Source of the DNA: Cycas panzhihuaensis
Lineage: Eukaryota; Cycadophyta
DNA: 64,000 bases
Direction of reading: 5' to 3'
NCBI GenBank assembly: GCA_023213395.1
Contig: CM041465.1
Location: 212,047,741-212,111,740 of the forward strand
Position numbers and translations under genes: made by a program. Position 1 is the first letter of the stretch; each line of letters begins with the position of its first letter. The notes beneath the pieces are model-generated. The model ran no database searches and was not told the origin of the DNA. It saw nothing but the letters and a program-made list of their open reading frames with translations. This document shows positions 1 to 12,410 of the stretch, piece after piece.

Positions 1-345
1 TAAGGAAAGCGATATTTTGTTTCTTTGTACTCCAAGCTATCAACTTGATCCCATACTAAATGAATAACACAGGTAGATTTTCTATCATCGACATCACCAC
101 CAATCTGAATCTATATAACCATTAAGCGAAATTCGGATGTAGGTTTGTAGTATAATCCAAAGTCCTGGAGTCCCTTTAAGGTATCTCGAGGATTCTTTTA
201 GCGACTTGCCAACGAGATGTCTTTGGGTCTGCATAAATCTAGATACAACACTTACATAATATGTTATATCGGTCGAGTAGAGGTTAAATAAAGTAGGTGC
301 CAATCGGTTGTCTATAGTGAGTGGGATCAAGCGAAGTTGAGTCAT
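1..345 (-). pseudogene. copia RT thumb / RNase H start, partial
   Basis: The minus-strand frame 345-94 reads YVSVVSRFMQTQRHLVGKSL, then a YLKGTPGLW motif and YIDSDW. These match the copia segment that links the RT thumb to RNase H, with the first RNase H aspartate in the DSDW motif. The domain normally continues for about 120 residues, which lie outside the window or in the broken 1-93 stretch. It would degrade the RNA of the RNA:DNA hybrid during reverse transcription. Confidence 0.8.
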
Positions 346-559
346 CTGTCTTAGAGAGTTTAATTCAATTTCTTGGTATTGACAATGGTTTCTGAGTTTG
401 TCATATTAAATCTTTGTAGAAGGTCTAATATATATTTACATTGAGAGATAAATATTCCTTGTTTATCTTGCCATACTTCAATCCTAAGAAGTAGTGCATA
501 AGGCCTAAGTCTGTCATTTCAAATTCCTTACACATAGCTTCTTTAAATTGACTTAAAAG

Positions 560-1260
560 TTAGGAGTCATTTCCAGTATAAATTAAGTCATCTACGTAAA
601 GTCCTATGATCAATATCAAATTTCCTTTAATTTTGGTGTATAGGTTTGGATCTGCTTGAGATCTTTCAAACCCTTGATCTTTAAGATATGTGTCGATATG
701 GGAATACCAAGCCCTAGGTGCTTGTTTTAGACCATATAACGCTTTCTTTAACTTGTACACTTTGTTTTCTTCCCCCCTGACTTCAAAACCAGGGGTTGAG
801 AGACATATATATCTTCTTGGATATAACCATTTAAGAAAGCACTTTTTACATCCATTTGATAAATAGGCCAACCCATTTGGGTGGCTAAACTTATTATCAT
901 GCGAACTGATTCCATCCTAGCAACTGGGGCAAATGTTTCGATATAGTCTATACCTTCTCTTTGGGCATATCCTTTTGCAACTAAACGAGCTTTATATTTA
1001 TCAATTAATCCATCAGAGTGGAACTTAGTCTTATAGACCCATTTAGTTCCAATGGCTTTCTTCCTTGGTGGTAAGTCTACAAGTTCCCAAGTATCATTTT
1101 TAACGATGGATTTATATTCCTCTTGCATGGCTTTGTGCCAGTACTCGTGTTGAGTAGTCTCATCAAAAGTTTGAGGCTCATGACTTGCAAGTAGCTTACT
1201 CATTAGAGCAAAGTTAACTTTTGTGAACGTGTAGATCTTGATTGTTATCTAATATATTTC
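560..1260 (-). pseudogene. copia reverse transcriptase
   Basis: Two overlapping minus-strand frames (1203-748 and 871-560) together cover most of a copia RT. The first has the [18 protein letters not shown] and [16 protein letters not shown] motifs and the first catalytic aspartate in [12 protein letters not shown]. The second has YGLKQAPRAWY and the active-site box LYVDDLIYTGND. The frame changes near 780-800, between the IYVSQP and [12 protein letters not shown] motifs, so a frameshift disables the protein although the YVDD box is intact. The domain lies between integrase (right) and RNase H (left), as expected for copia. Confidence 0.93.
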
Positions 1261-1559
1261 CTAAGTCATGGTTGCATTGAACCCATTTGGGTAGAGGTTG
1301 TGATGGTGGTTGAGATGATGTTGTTTCCCTAGTGGTTTAGGAGAGTTTCTCCACATAGTAGGCACATATTTGGATGTATTTGATGCATTAAACTTAATGG
1401 TAATGTCCTTCTGTTCTTCGTGATTATTTTGATAGTAGGTGTCTTCTTGAAATTTGACGTCTCTACTCGATTATAACTTTTGGGATTTTGGATCATAAAC
1501 TTTGTAAGATTTTGATGATTCACTATATCCAATAAAGATACATTTTATACTATGATCAT

Positions 1560-2330
1560 CTAATTTGGTTCTTCTTTGGTCAGAGATGTGGGCATAGGCT
1601 AAACAGCCAAATACCTTAAGGTGACGGATACGGGTTTATAACATGTCCATGCTTCTTCCGGTGTCTTCCACCCTATGACTTTTGTGGAACATCGATTAAG
1701 TAAGTAGATTGTGGTATGGACTACTTGCCCAAAATTCATGGCCTAAGTTTTTATCTTTAAGCATACTGATGTGCCATTTCTCGATAGTTCTATTTTTCCT
1801 TTCGCTACACCATTTTGTTGTGGGGTGTAGGGGTTGGTATGTTGTCGCCTAATCCCATGTTGGATGATAATCCTTGAAGATATTAGAGGTAAATTCTCCC
1901 CCATTATCTGATCTTAAGGAGAGGATATGATATCCACTTTGTCGCTCAATGAAGGTTTTGAAGTCAACAAAGTGGTCGAAAGCATCAGTTGTATTTGAGA
2001 AAGAACACCCAAGTATTTCTTGTAAAGTCATCAATAAATGTAAGGAAATACTTGGCACATAAGGAAGGAGTGGCCATTAGGCCACAAATATCTGTGTATC
2101 TGAGTTGAAGAGGCGGATGCCCGATGGCTAAAGTCCGGAAAACTTTCTCTATGTTGTTTTCCAAGATGGCACCCCTCACACAACTCTTTATTAACATCGA
2201 TACGGGGTAAGCCATTAACCATATCTAATCTTTTCATAAGGGCTAAATTGGTATAATTAAGGTGGCCAAAATCACCGATGCCATAGGTCACTATCCATAG
2301 CAGTTGTGGTTCTAAGTGCATATGTATCCG
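1560..2330 (-). pseudogene. copia integrase
   Basis: On the minus strand the zinc-binding part reads [17 protein letters not shown] (about 2200-2130). The core follows with [10 protein letters not shown] and [16 protein letters not shown] (first aspartate), then in another frame SLRSDNGGEFTSN (second aspartate). The third catalytic residue is normally the glutamate in NGVAER; here, near 1810, it reads NGVAKGK, so glutamate has become lysine. At least two frameshifts break it. The domain would insert the cDNA into chromosomal DNA. It is dead both by frame and by catalytic residue. Confidence 0.9.
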
Positions 2331-2399
2331 AGGTGGTGATAGTAAGCTTAAATAAACAATCTTTAGTTATGATACCCTAGCAACAATAGCTTCATTTTG

Positions 2400-3860
2400 T
2401 CGTTTGTCTTTGATGACACATTCTCCGTTGTCAAAAATTATTTTATAATCTTGTCCCATCATCATCCTCTGGATAGTAAGTTTTTCCTTAAAGCGAGGAT
2501 GTATAGAACATCATTTAAATATTTATATTCACCATTATCGATCAATAAGGCAATATTACCTTTTCCAATCAATTGGTGAGAAGTGTTGTCTCCAAACATA
2601 ATGGACCCTTTCTTATTTGTATCCAAAGTTTGAAATAAATGTTCTTTATAGGTCATGTGGGTGGAACAAGCTGGAATCAATGTACCAACTATCATCCTCT
2701 TCTTCCGGTGAAAAACTAGATAGAAATAACCTATTATTGATTTTAGATTACGATGTATTTGACACATGCCTTCTAGGGGTGGTCCATGTTTTAAAAAATA
2801 CTTATCTTCGATGTGACCATTTCTACGATAATAAGTGCAATATAGTTGATCTCTTTTTCATAACTAAGATTTTGATTCCTTGGTGGAGAGTGATCAAAGT
2901 TGAGAGGTCTCCCCCTTTCCTCATAGAATTGAGTATGATTATTTCTTGGTTGGTCATGATAGTTTTGAGGTGTTCTAGAAGGTTATGGATTCCCATGACA
3001 ATGTGGACAACAAGGATGATTATCAACTTGTCTTCGTTGGTTTGGGTTTCTTTGAATATTCGAATGTCTTGGAGAGTTTTCATGTTGTGGGGTCATCCTT
3101 GTCTATTATGAGGAGCTTGGTATCGTGGAGGATTTTGTCTAGTTTCATTTCTAGGGTTTTCATCTTTTCTCCTTAGAGGAGATTCATTTTGTTTTGAGGT
3201 GCCATCTTGAGGGTTAGGTTGAATGTTGGCCTTTGTAGCAAAGGCATATTCTCAAGTTTCATTGACGACTTGTTGCTCTTCTATGGACATGAGCATAGCA
3301 GTAAGTTATTCTATTTTGAGGGTACTTAGGTCTTTAGATACACTAATACTAGTAGCTACCATTTCAAAGCGTCTAACGGCTCCTACACATCGAAGGATTC
3401 GTTCAACTACTCTTTGTTCGGTTAAGGTATCCCCAAGGGACCTCATTTGGTTAACTATATCTTGAATCTTGGTCATAAATTCAGTTATTGATTCATTAGG
3501 CATCATACGTAAATTTTCGAACTTACTTCTTAAGTTTTGTAATTTAGAGGACGCGACCCCTTCGTATATAAAAGTAAAGTATCCCAAGCCTCTTTAGACT
3601 TAATGGATTCAACGACTCGTGGGAAAACATGATCTTCTAATGCAGTAAGATAAGGGCTAATGCTTCATTATCTTTTTGATATTTTCTTTGTAGGTAGGTT
3701 TTTCAAGACGCTTGGATTTGATCCTAAGTCATTATAACCGGTTCTCACTATATCCCACATCTCATTTACTATGAGGATGGGCCTCATCCTCCTACTCCAG
3801 TTAAGAAAATTATTTCCATCAAATTTAGGAATAATCATATTCCCAAAACTAGACGTCATT
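2400..3860 (-). pseudogene. copia gag and protease
   Basis: Gag starts at 3859 on the minus strand with MTSSFGNMIIPKFDGNNFLN, the usual copia gag opening (FDGxNFxxW). It continues through the 3587-3306 frame (FENLRMMPNESITEFMTKIQ). The zinc knuckle near 2839-2797 reads C-T-Y-Y-RRNG-H-IEDK-Y, so two of its three cysteines are tyrosine, as a G-to-A change (TGT/TGC to TAT/TAC) would give. The protease site near 2690 reads WYIDS in one frame and ACSTHMTYKE in the next, so a small indel hits the active-site motif. It is broken in several frames. Confidence 0.88.
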
Positions 3861-4015
3861 TTAAATTAAAGTTGTATAAAATGTGATAAATGCAATAGCA
3901 AAAATATTTGAATGTGAAAAATTTGAAAGAACTTAAATGAAAGAAGTTATTTCCAAATATATATATATCCCAAGGTTTACCAAAGTTTTGAACAAATAAA
4001 CTAGGACCTAGAAAG

Positions 4016-4036
4016 GCTATTAGGCTCTAAGTTTAT
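4016..4036 (-). other. possible degenerate primer-binding site of the left copia element
   Basis: On the minus strand the bases AGAGCC at 4020-4025 match the end of the tRNA-Met primer site TGGTATCAGAGCC, and a CA dinucleotide (an LTR-end signature) lies just beyond, ending at 4036. Only about half of the 13 positions agree. This is a guess based on its place upstream of gag; no partner LTR is visible. Confidence 0.25.
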
Positions 4037-5269
<1,233 letters not shown>

Positions 5270-7958
5270 TGCCTTATAAACAAATGATGATTCAAAATAA
5301 CTTAAAATGCTTGTAGAAAGATTAAGCGAAACTTTGAGTAAACAATGAGGTATGAACTAGAATTTTCTTTAAAAATTTTGAAAGAAGACAAGCTTGTTAG
5401 GATGTATGTATATGCTCAACTTTATGATTGAAAACTATATTGAGTAATGTCGAATAACTTAAAATTTTACCAATATGTAGATTGGTGAGGTGTGAATCAA
5501 TGAAATAAACAGTTTTGAAAATGGGTACCAATAAATCACAATTTGAATAATGCAAAGATATGGACCTCCTTGTGGAGCCTAACAAGAGCAGGGTAGGCAA
5601 AATTGCATAAAATTACTAATTAACCTTTAGAAAAAGTTGAACAAAAGATCAAATATTATTTATAAAGTAATCAATGTTCTTCCAATTGAAAATTTTGAAA
5701 AAAATTAAAAGGAGGTGTAACAAAGTAGATTTAGGGCAATAAGATACCTCAACTTTGGTGATTTGAAAGATAAGAAAAATGTGTCAAAATATATAGAAAA
5801 ATATGTCAAAATGAAGAGAAATGAGTCACTTCCCAACGGTTCGGAATTGAAATCTGATAGAAAATGAAAAAGTTATAGTGAAAAATGTAACAAGTGTCTT
5901 TATGGAGAATGTTAAAAATAAGCAAAACCAACTAAATTCCTTATTTCAGTGATTAAAATATTAGTGAATATGAACTCAAAAGATTGAAGTAAAAAGTGGG
6001 TATTAAAGTCTATACAACATAGATCGCTATAGATGAAATTTGGGTAAAAATAGTTTACCAAAAATAAATGACAGCCAGTTCTAAAAATGATTTTGTTAAA
6101 AATGCGAAAATTACTGAAATTTTGAAAGTTTAATGTTAAAATGGTCGAAACAGGGTCAAATTGGCACCAAATTGGTCTTATGACTAGTCAAAATCGGTGT
6201 ACAAAAAATTTCTGATCTATTGGAGGTGGTTTCGTCTAAAAGCGATAAGCGGTGAGAAGTTATGGCCAAAAGTGCAATAACTCTATGAAAAATAAAATTA
6301 AAAAAAAAAAAAAGTTTAAAAATAAAAAAACTTCTTAAAAATGGGTGCGAAGATGGGTGAGTGGGCTTGAACCCAAGACCCGATCGAAACTAAAGACCTC
6401 AATCTTAGGAGGGTGAACTCACTCGTCGAGTTTTAAGACAAGAATGAATTTAAAACCCAAAACAAAAGCGAGTAACGAAAAACTAAAATAGTACAAAGGC
6501 GAATATAATCAATGCACAAAGGCGATTTAATGAAGCATAATAATCAATGCACAAAGGCGATTTAATGAAATGTAAAATGCGAAAAGGCGATTTAATAATA
6601 AATATAATGAAACGTATAGAATATGGCGAGAGCATACAAAGCGATTTAATAAAAGCAATGGCAAGACGATTTAATGGAACACGCAATCAACGGTAAAAGA
6701 CGTGGCAAAGCGGCCTAGCTATCGCCGAATAGCACTAGAGGCTGCGGGCGGGCTGAACTAGACACGCCAAGACTAGAGAGGCAGCGCACAGACAGAGAGA
6801 CAACGGGAGACAACGCAGGAGCACAGAGGCGAACACGTTAAAGATAACGCAAAGAGGTTGTGCGCACTGCGAGAAAGCGAAAATACCAAAAGCGGCACAA
6901 GAGCAAAAGCGAGCGGAGGCGAGAGGTGCAAAGAGACAACAGTGAGTAGCATTAGCAACAAGCGAGGCACACAGGCCTTGACGTTAACATGGAGAGGGTA
7001 TCAATAATCTGAGAGCTGCTCAAGATGGTTGCAAAGAGTGTGCAGACGAGAGAGCTAGCTCGGGGCTATATATATGGATGGTAATAATACTACGGATCTA
7101 TGGAGCGCTTATATTGAAGATCAAAAGAACGAAGCAAAATATATATAAAAATTTATTTATTTAGAGATCGAGGAGCGAAGAACTGGTTCCAGTATGGTTG
7201 TGCAAACTTCGGCGGGAGAACTTCCTTCATGGTGGATGAAATCTTGATCCATCTTCTCCGGTGGATAGGTGAGCTCGCGAGAATCTCAGCAGCGATCATA
7301 TAGATACGTTTCGCGGATGTATGAGCAACTAACAACGAGAAAATAGACAATAGTATCACCGTGGCTCGATACCAAATAATGGAGCCGGAGGAGCGAGCGA
7401 GGACATCATAACGTTCTCATCTTGAGTACAACGGTAATTTCAATAGAATGGCGGTGTTAATAAACACCGTGGAGGTATTCCCAACCCTTAAATAGAGAAT
7501 TGGAGGCGTCGGCGCCATCACCCTAAATGCACAACAATTAAGGTTAGTTTGAAAAATATTAAAATAAATAACGGTGATCATTACCTCAAATGAGTGGTCG
7601 GTGCGGCGGATATTGAGCGGCTCAAGGTACCCTAGGGGCCCTTAAAGGCGACTTTGAGGGGCCCTAAGTGCTGGTGCATGTACATTGGGATTATTCCCAA
7701 CATAACATATGATAAGTGCCCAATCAAGTTGCTTAAATCCTTCCTACATATATGTATCCCTATGGGAACAATGGGTGTAGAGGAAATATACCTTGTTTGA
7801 CCAACCCATATTTTTATCTAATTGAGACAATCCCCCAACCTATATAACTACATCATACCTACCATCAACACCCTTACCCCCTATGGGTGGTGCCTAAGAC
7901 CAATGGACTTATTAATCATAACTTAGATCCATGGACTCATGGACCCAACCTACAAGGT
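5270..7958. other. no recognisable gene; unassigned intergenic or decayed element sequence
   Basis: Only short scattered frames. Visible items are an A-rich tract at 6296-6335, a dispersed GCGATTTAAT repeat at about 6490-6675, a more GC-rich block at 6690-7000, a small perfect hairpin at 7451-7468 (arms cggtgtt/aacaccg, loop aata), and an 8-mer ggggccct repeated on either side of 7650. The last 250 bases (7700-7958) have a proline-rich plus frame loosely like the gag leader of gypsy B, so they may be the missing 5' part of gypsy A; that is weak. Confidence 0.4.
6490..6675 (+). repeat. irregular repeat of (AA)GGCGATTTAAT
   Basis: A decamer close to GCGATTTAAT, usually preceded by CAAAG or AAAG, occurs about six times with unequal spacing of roughly 25-55 bases, near 6493 (variant), 6519, 6554, 6585, 6639 and 6664. 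Some units share a longer tail (aatcaatgcac). It is not a simple satellite. The function is unknown. Confidence 0.6.
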
Positions 7959-8363
7959 TGGAAGGTTCCTTCCTAGTGATCTTCCTTAATCTTATAATAA
8001 AAGTGATGCAAAGCCACAATAGGAATGTAAAATGGACCACTTTTATTAATGGAAGATGTAAAGTACATAAAATAAGCACTTGAAAGACACTAAAGAAAGA
8101 TTAAGAGCACCAAAGTGTACTAAAGTATAATCTCAAATGAGATACAAAATACACAACCACCTTCTTTTATAAACATTAGGCCTTAAATAAACAAAAGAGG
8201 CTTTCTTCTAACCAATGCCATTAGTGGGGAAAATGGTCTTCAATTCTATTAGTAGTTACAAATAATCCTATGTACACAAGCTAATGACTACCACTGACCA
8301 TTGGGAGCCTTCATCATAAACACATATAAGTAAGTTTCATAGGCTATAAGTGGTTATATGACA
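7959..8363 (-). repeat. 3' LTR of the minus-strand gypsy element
   Basis: Aligns along its length with 18292-18687 (for example the shared block aatggaagatgtaaag). It begins TG and ends CA as read on the plus strand. The polypurine tract abuts its right side, marking it as the 3' LTR of a minus-strand element. A conserved TATA box lies at 8164-8173. Confidence 0.88.
8164..8173 (-). promoter_or_regulatory. TATA box in the gypsy 3' LTR
   Basis: Minus strand reads TTTATAAAAG. The same position in the partner LTR (18489-18498) reads TTTATAAAGG. Conservation between the two LTRs supports it as the LTR promoter. Confidence 0.6.
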
Positions 8364-8378
8364 GGTCCCCCTCCCTAA
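8364..8378 (-). other. polypurine tract
   Basis: Minus strand reads TAGGGAGGGGGACC, directly against the 3' LTR. This primes second-strand DNA synthesis in LTR retrotransposons and fixes the element's orientation. Confidence 0.8.
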
Positions 8379-8579
8379 GATGTTGAGTACTCAAAGTGGA
8401 AAAGGTGTAAATATTACTTAATAAAATTAGCAAATTTCTAAGTTACTTCATCTAAACCATAATTGACCTATTACACCAAGTATTTAGAGATGGTCCTATT
8501 ATGAAGGTGGTATTATTGGCTTACCAAAATTTGCTCTAGTAGGATGGTGATAAGTTACTCTTTATTAAGGATTGATAGG

Positions 8580-9860
8580 GTTATTTGGGAGATGGTATCC
8601 TTACTAAGGCACTTCTTAAGACAAGAAACATGAAAGACAATATAGATTTTAGTATTAGATAGGAGTTCAAGGATGTAAGTAACCTCATCAATTCATTGAA
8701 GTACTTTGTACAGTTTATAATTACATAATCTAAGCTTCTAACTTTTATGACTCTTAAGGGATTATTTCTTATAGGGTTGGAGATGAAGAAAGACAAGGTC
8801 ACTAATGGAAAAGGAATAAATGGAACAGTGGTGGTTGGTAAGTTGTTTCATATGATTTTATGCTACAACTAGGTTGTATTTAAGGGTGGTGAGAATTTGA
8901 TCCATATGCTTGAGTTTTTACTAAATAGACATGGTGTGGAGGTTAGTGGCTAGCATATGATGGGATGGTAGGGGATATCTATATAGAGCTAGAAATAGGG
9001 ATATTTCAATAGTTGAATGATGAGAAGAATTATACTAATATTCTATGAGGGCTAGTTAGGAGGTCCATTTAGCTTAGTGTTCATAGGTAAAGCATTTGAG
9101 GTAAGTTTCCATAATTTTGTTAATGGCTTCTGATTAGTTATTTGTTTAGGGATTAAGGATGGACTCATATTAAATAAAGTTCCTAGTACTCTAGAAAATT
9201 CTTTCCAAAATATGCTAGTAAACTTGGGGTTATGGTCATATACTATAGTAGACAAAAACCCATGAAGGCAAAATATAGTTTAAATGTATAAATTAGTAAG
9301 GTGAGGTGCCTTATACAATGTATAGATTGGAAGAAAATAGGCATATTTTATCAGTCTATTAATAACTACCCAAATCAAATTATATCTGATAGATATTATT
9401 AACCCTATCATAAAATCCATGGTAATATCCCACCATTTTCCTTAGGAAATATGTAGGGGTTGAAGTAGTCAGAGTTGGGCCTTAGTGTTAATCTTATTCC
9501 TTTAGCATATGCTGTATTTTATGATAAATGTGAGGATGGAAGGTTTCATATGTGGCTAGTAAAAATTTATATGAATATATCATTATGTTTTATTGAAACC
9601 TGAGTGACCTCCTTATAAGAGTGGAGTAGCATTCTATCATGATACTAAGGATAAAGGTGGATGCAAGAGGTACAAAAATATAATTTTTATATAGAAGCAT
9701 ATTGTTATTAGTGGACCAATCCTTATGATTTTGGGCTTTACAAGCCCATTAGAAATGATAGACTAGGCCTGGTTTTCAATTGCTAAACCCTTTATCCAAG
9801 TTAGTTGAGGTGAGGAAATAACTTAGATAAGGGATTTCGGGGAAGTATTATTATCAAAAC
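8580..9860 (-). pseudogene. gypsy integrase, decayed
   Basis: On the minus strand the core reads DHNPKFTSIFWKEFSRVLGT (9255-9052), matching the chromovirus pattern DxDPxFTSxFWxxLxxxLGT, where the first listed aspartate is a catalytic one. It continues as a degraded FNMSPSLIPKQITNQ (normally STAFHPQTDGQTE). Further left, at about 8720-8590, a broken frame gives NEVTYILEL and IYIVFHVSCLKKCL, the C-terminal module (VAYxLxLP...VFHVSxLKK) typical of chromoviruses. Stops and shifts are frequent. A chromodomain would be expected near 8400-8580, but I cannot make one out. Confidence 0.82.
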
Positions 9861-10025
9861 ATAAATAAGAGAGGGTATCAACAACAATATTATATTTTTC
9901 ATTCTTCTAGGTGATTATAAAATAAAATAACTATAATAATTTAATCCATTTAGCCTAGTCTTTAGATAATACTGGTTAGTCTAATAAGCAACAAAGGCTA
10001 TGGTGAACTTAGAGCCAAGGAGGTA
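9861..10025 (-). pseudogene. gypsy RNase H, C-terminal piece
   Basis: Near 9910-9870 the minus strand reads KNEKYNIVVDTLSYL, the end of the gypsy RNase H (usually KGKENVVADALSR), with the last acidic residue kept. The rest of the domain lies on the far side of the copia insertion, at 14034 onward. Confidence 0.75.
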
Positions 10026-10030
10026 TTGAT

Positions 10031-10669
10031 TATTAGATATGTGATAATAATTATGAGAAGGCTTTAATTTTTAGGACTTTTATTAGTGCAATTTCCCCAC
10101 TAATCTTTCCTCGAGGGGATCCAAGGGAGACGACACCCCCCCTTGTCTAAGGGGGATGTGGGAGGTTATGGAACACCCCCCTACAAGTGGGGGTTTAGGG
10201 GCAATAGCCCCAAAGCAAAAATCTAGGGCTCAAAATATATTAAATTATAAAGGGAATCTAGGTTGTTCATTAAAAAGAACTAGATATGATGGTTACAATT
10301 GATGTGTCTTTCTTATAACCCATTTTCAAGGTAATTGTATCACATTATATTGTATTGCATTGCATTACAAAGGGATGACTATTAATTATTACTACTGTGG
10401 AAATTCTGTGGAGATTGCATATATAATTTTTCATTCCTGACTAATAAAGATTGATACCTTTCTTGTGTGGATATTTCCCTAGCATTCTGCTAGGGTTTTA
10501 CCATGTTAACATTTATGTACTAAGTAAAGTATATACTTTCTTATATATATTGAATAATCTCTAGTTTTAGAGACTTGAATTTATTACAGTTTTAAATCCT
10601 TGTTATTGTTGTAAAATAGTTAGATTTTAATGGCTAGTTTTGGTTAGTTAGACTAGGTTTTTCTCAACA
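10031..10669 (+). repeat. 5' LTR of the deleted copia element
   Basis: Pairs with 13393-14028; the first base pair has drifted from TG to TA. It contains a GC-rich block with three hairpins at about 10130-10207, an AATAAA-like stretch near 10443 and the conserved segment tgtggatatttccctagca. It ends ctcaaca, followed by the primer site. Confidence 0.93.
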
Positions 10670-10670
10670 A

Positions 10671-10684
10671 GTGGTATTAAAGTC
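10671..10684 (+). other. primer-binding site (tRNA-Met type)
   Basis: gtggtattaaagtc directly follows the 5' LTR. It matches TGGTATCAAAGCC apart from C-to-T changes, so initiator tRNA-Met is the likely primer. The relative at 45816 keeps the site intact. Confidence 0.8.
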
Positions 10685-10740
10685 ACTCATATTTTGTAGC
10701 AAGTCTATAAAGAGTTTGATATTGGTTCATTTTACATCAA

Positions 10741-11520
10741 ATGGAAAAAGTAACAAATGCAAAGTTCAAGGTGGAGAAGTTCAATATGAAAAATAACTTC
10801 AAGTTGTGGAAGCTCAAAGCATATGACATTCTATTACAATAGGGATTGTACAAAGCCTTGGAAGGTAAGGCAAAGAAACCATTGGTAATAACTGATAAAG
10901 AATGGGAGGGTATGGACAAAATACTTATTATTACAATACATTTATACTTGGCAAATGAAGTTCTATTTAACATTGTAGATAAAAAATTAGTAGTAGCTCT
11001 ATGGAAAAAGTTAGGAAGCCTCTACATGATAAAGTCCATGACCAATGAAATCTACTTGAAGAGGTAACTATATTCATTGTGTATGAAGGAAGGTATTAAA
11101 ATTTTTTATTATTTAATTATCTTTAGTACTTTTATATGATAGTTGGCTAGTATTGGTGTACATCTAGAGGATGAAGACAAGGTAGTAACCTTATTATGTT
11201 CATTACCTAGGTCTTAGGATAACATTATCATCTCCATTAGATTTAGTACTACTAATCAACTAGACTATGACTCTTTTATGAGTGCTTTACTCATTGAAAA
11301 GTGAGGATGAGATCTAGTTTATAAACCTCCACCCCAGAAGCTATAGCAATAAGGGGTAGATCCATAGAGAGAGGAAAAAGTTCTAGAGATACATTAAGAT
11401 CAAATTTAAAAGGTAAGAAGGGTAAACTAAGATGTTGGCACTATAATAAGATAGGTCACCTTAAGAAGAATTGCTAGAAGAGGAAGGAATTATAGAGGAA
11501 AGAAGACCCTACTAAGGAGG
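10741..11520 (+). pseudogene. copia gag, decayed
   Basis: ATG at 10741 opens MEKVTNAKFKVEKFNMKNNF, then LWKLKAYDILLQ, a typical copia gag start (FxGxNxxxWxxxM). A TAG then interrupts (CAG-to-TAG type), and the frame resumes at 10846 for 73 codons. Near 11431 the zinc knuckle reads C-W-H-Y-NKIG-H-LKKN-C, with the second cysteine changed to tyrosine. Gag would form the particle and bind the RNA. Several stops make it non-functional. The relative at 45887 aligns throughout. Confidence 0.85.
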
Positions 11521-11546
11521 CAAATTAGGCTAAATCAAGTCAAGCT

Positions 11547-11993
11547 ATGGATAATGATGTCTTAGTTGCATGCAATATTTCTCATTATCATAATAATTGG
11601 ATATTAGATTTAGGTGATTCTCACCATATATATCGACACAAAAGTTGGTTCTCTGTGTACCAACCTCTTGATGATGGTGATGTTCTCATGGGAAATGATG
11701 TTTCTTGTAAAACTATTGGGGTTAGTAGCATCAAAAATAAGATGTTTAATGGTGTAGTAAGAACATTAATAGAAGCTAAACTTATACCTAATCTTAAAAG
11801 GAACCTAATTTCTTTGGGTGAACTAGATTCTAGTCATTGCAAGTATACAAGTCATGGAGGAGTTTTGAATGTGTCAAAGGGTGCCTTAGTTGTCATGAAG
11901 GCTGTGAAGAAAAGAAATCTTTACACTCTAATTAGAAGTATAGAAATCAATCAAGAAGTTATAGTGTTAAAGATAGTAGAAGATCCTACTTGA
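11547..11993 (+). pseudogene. copia protease and pre-integrase region
   Basis: A 148-codon open stretch. NWILDLGDSHHIYRHKSWF holds the aspartic protease site; the family pattern is LDSGASxHM, so here serine is leucine and alanine is aspartate, a damaged site next to the kept aspartate. The following KRNLISLGELDSSHCKY and KGALVVMKAVKKRNLYTL are the conserved link to the integrase zinc finger. A stop at 11991-11993 ends it just before the integrase part. Confidence 0.87.
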
Positions 11994-12410
11994 TTATGGC
12001 ATCAAAGGTGGCATATATGAGTGAGAAAGGATTGAAAGTATTGATGAACTATAAGTTACTTCCTAACTTAAAGTTTTCAGATTTGACATTTTGTAAATAT
12101 TATGTCTTTAGAAAGTAGTGTAGTCTTAGATTTAATATAGGGAGTCATATAAGTAAAGGTATTATAGATTATGTCCATTCAGATGTATGGGGACCAACCC
12201 CTATGATATCTTATAGAGGAGTATTATATTTTATAACACTCGTAGATTACTTCTCTAGAAAGGTGTGGGCTTATTTTTTGAAGAGAAAGTATGATGTATT
12301 CAGTGTCTTTAAGTAATTTAAAGCTTCAGTTAAAAGGAGTATAGGTAGGTCAATCAAATGCTTACGAATAGATAATATAGGTGAGTTCAATTCTTTAGAG
12401 TGGCAAGCAA
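11994..12410 (+). pseudogene. copia integrase, N-terminal part only
   Basis: Broken frames give MSEKGLKVLMNYKLLPNL, then a DVWGP motif, then GEFNSLEW near 12380-12400. After that the sequence jumps to RT. The last catalytic glutamate region and the integrase C-terminus are absent. The join near 12400 corresponds to positions of about 47540 and 48855 in the longer relative. Confidence 0.8.

Larger units (their letters stand above)
1..4036 (-). mobile_element. Ty1/copia retrotransposon, left end cut by the window
   Basis: Reading leftward on the minus strand the order is gag (to 3860), protease (about 2690), integrase (2330-1560), reverse transcriptase (1260-560) and RNase H (345 to the edge). 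Integrase before RT is the Ty1/copia order. The 3' LTR lies beyond position 1. No second LTR is visible, so the right boundary rests only on a weak primer-site match near 4016-4036. The frame breaks several times and catalytic residues are altered, so the copy is dead. It belongs to a different family from the two plus-strand copia elements at 10-14 kb and 29-50 kb, which carry different protease and RT signatures. Confidence 0.88.

Noticed and set aside
6355-6445. tRNA- or SINE-like stretch (gcttgaacccaagacccgatcgaaac)
   Set aside because: Resembles a B-box weakly, but no cloverleaf or A-box at the right distance can be drawn, and there is no TSD or tail.
7700-7958. Possible 5' gag leader of gypsy A left of the minus-strand gypsy element
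   Set aside because: Only a loose proline-rich similarity, and no target duplication around 7959-18687, so I did not extend gypsy A leftward.
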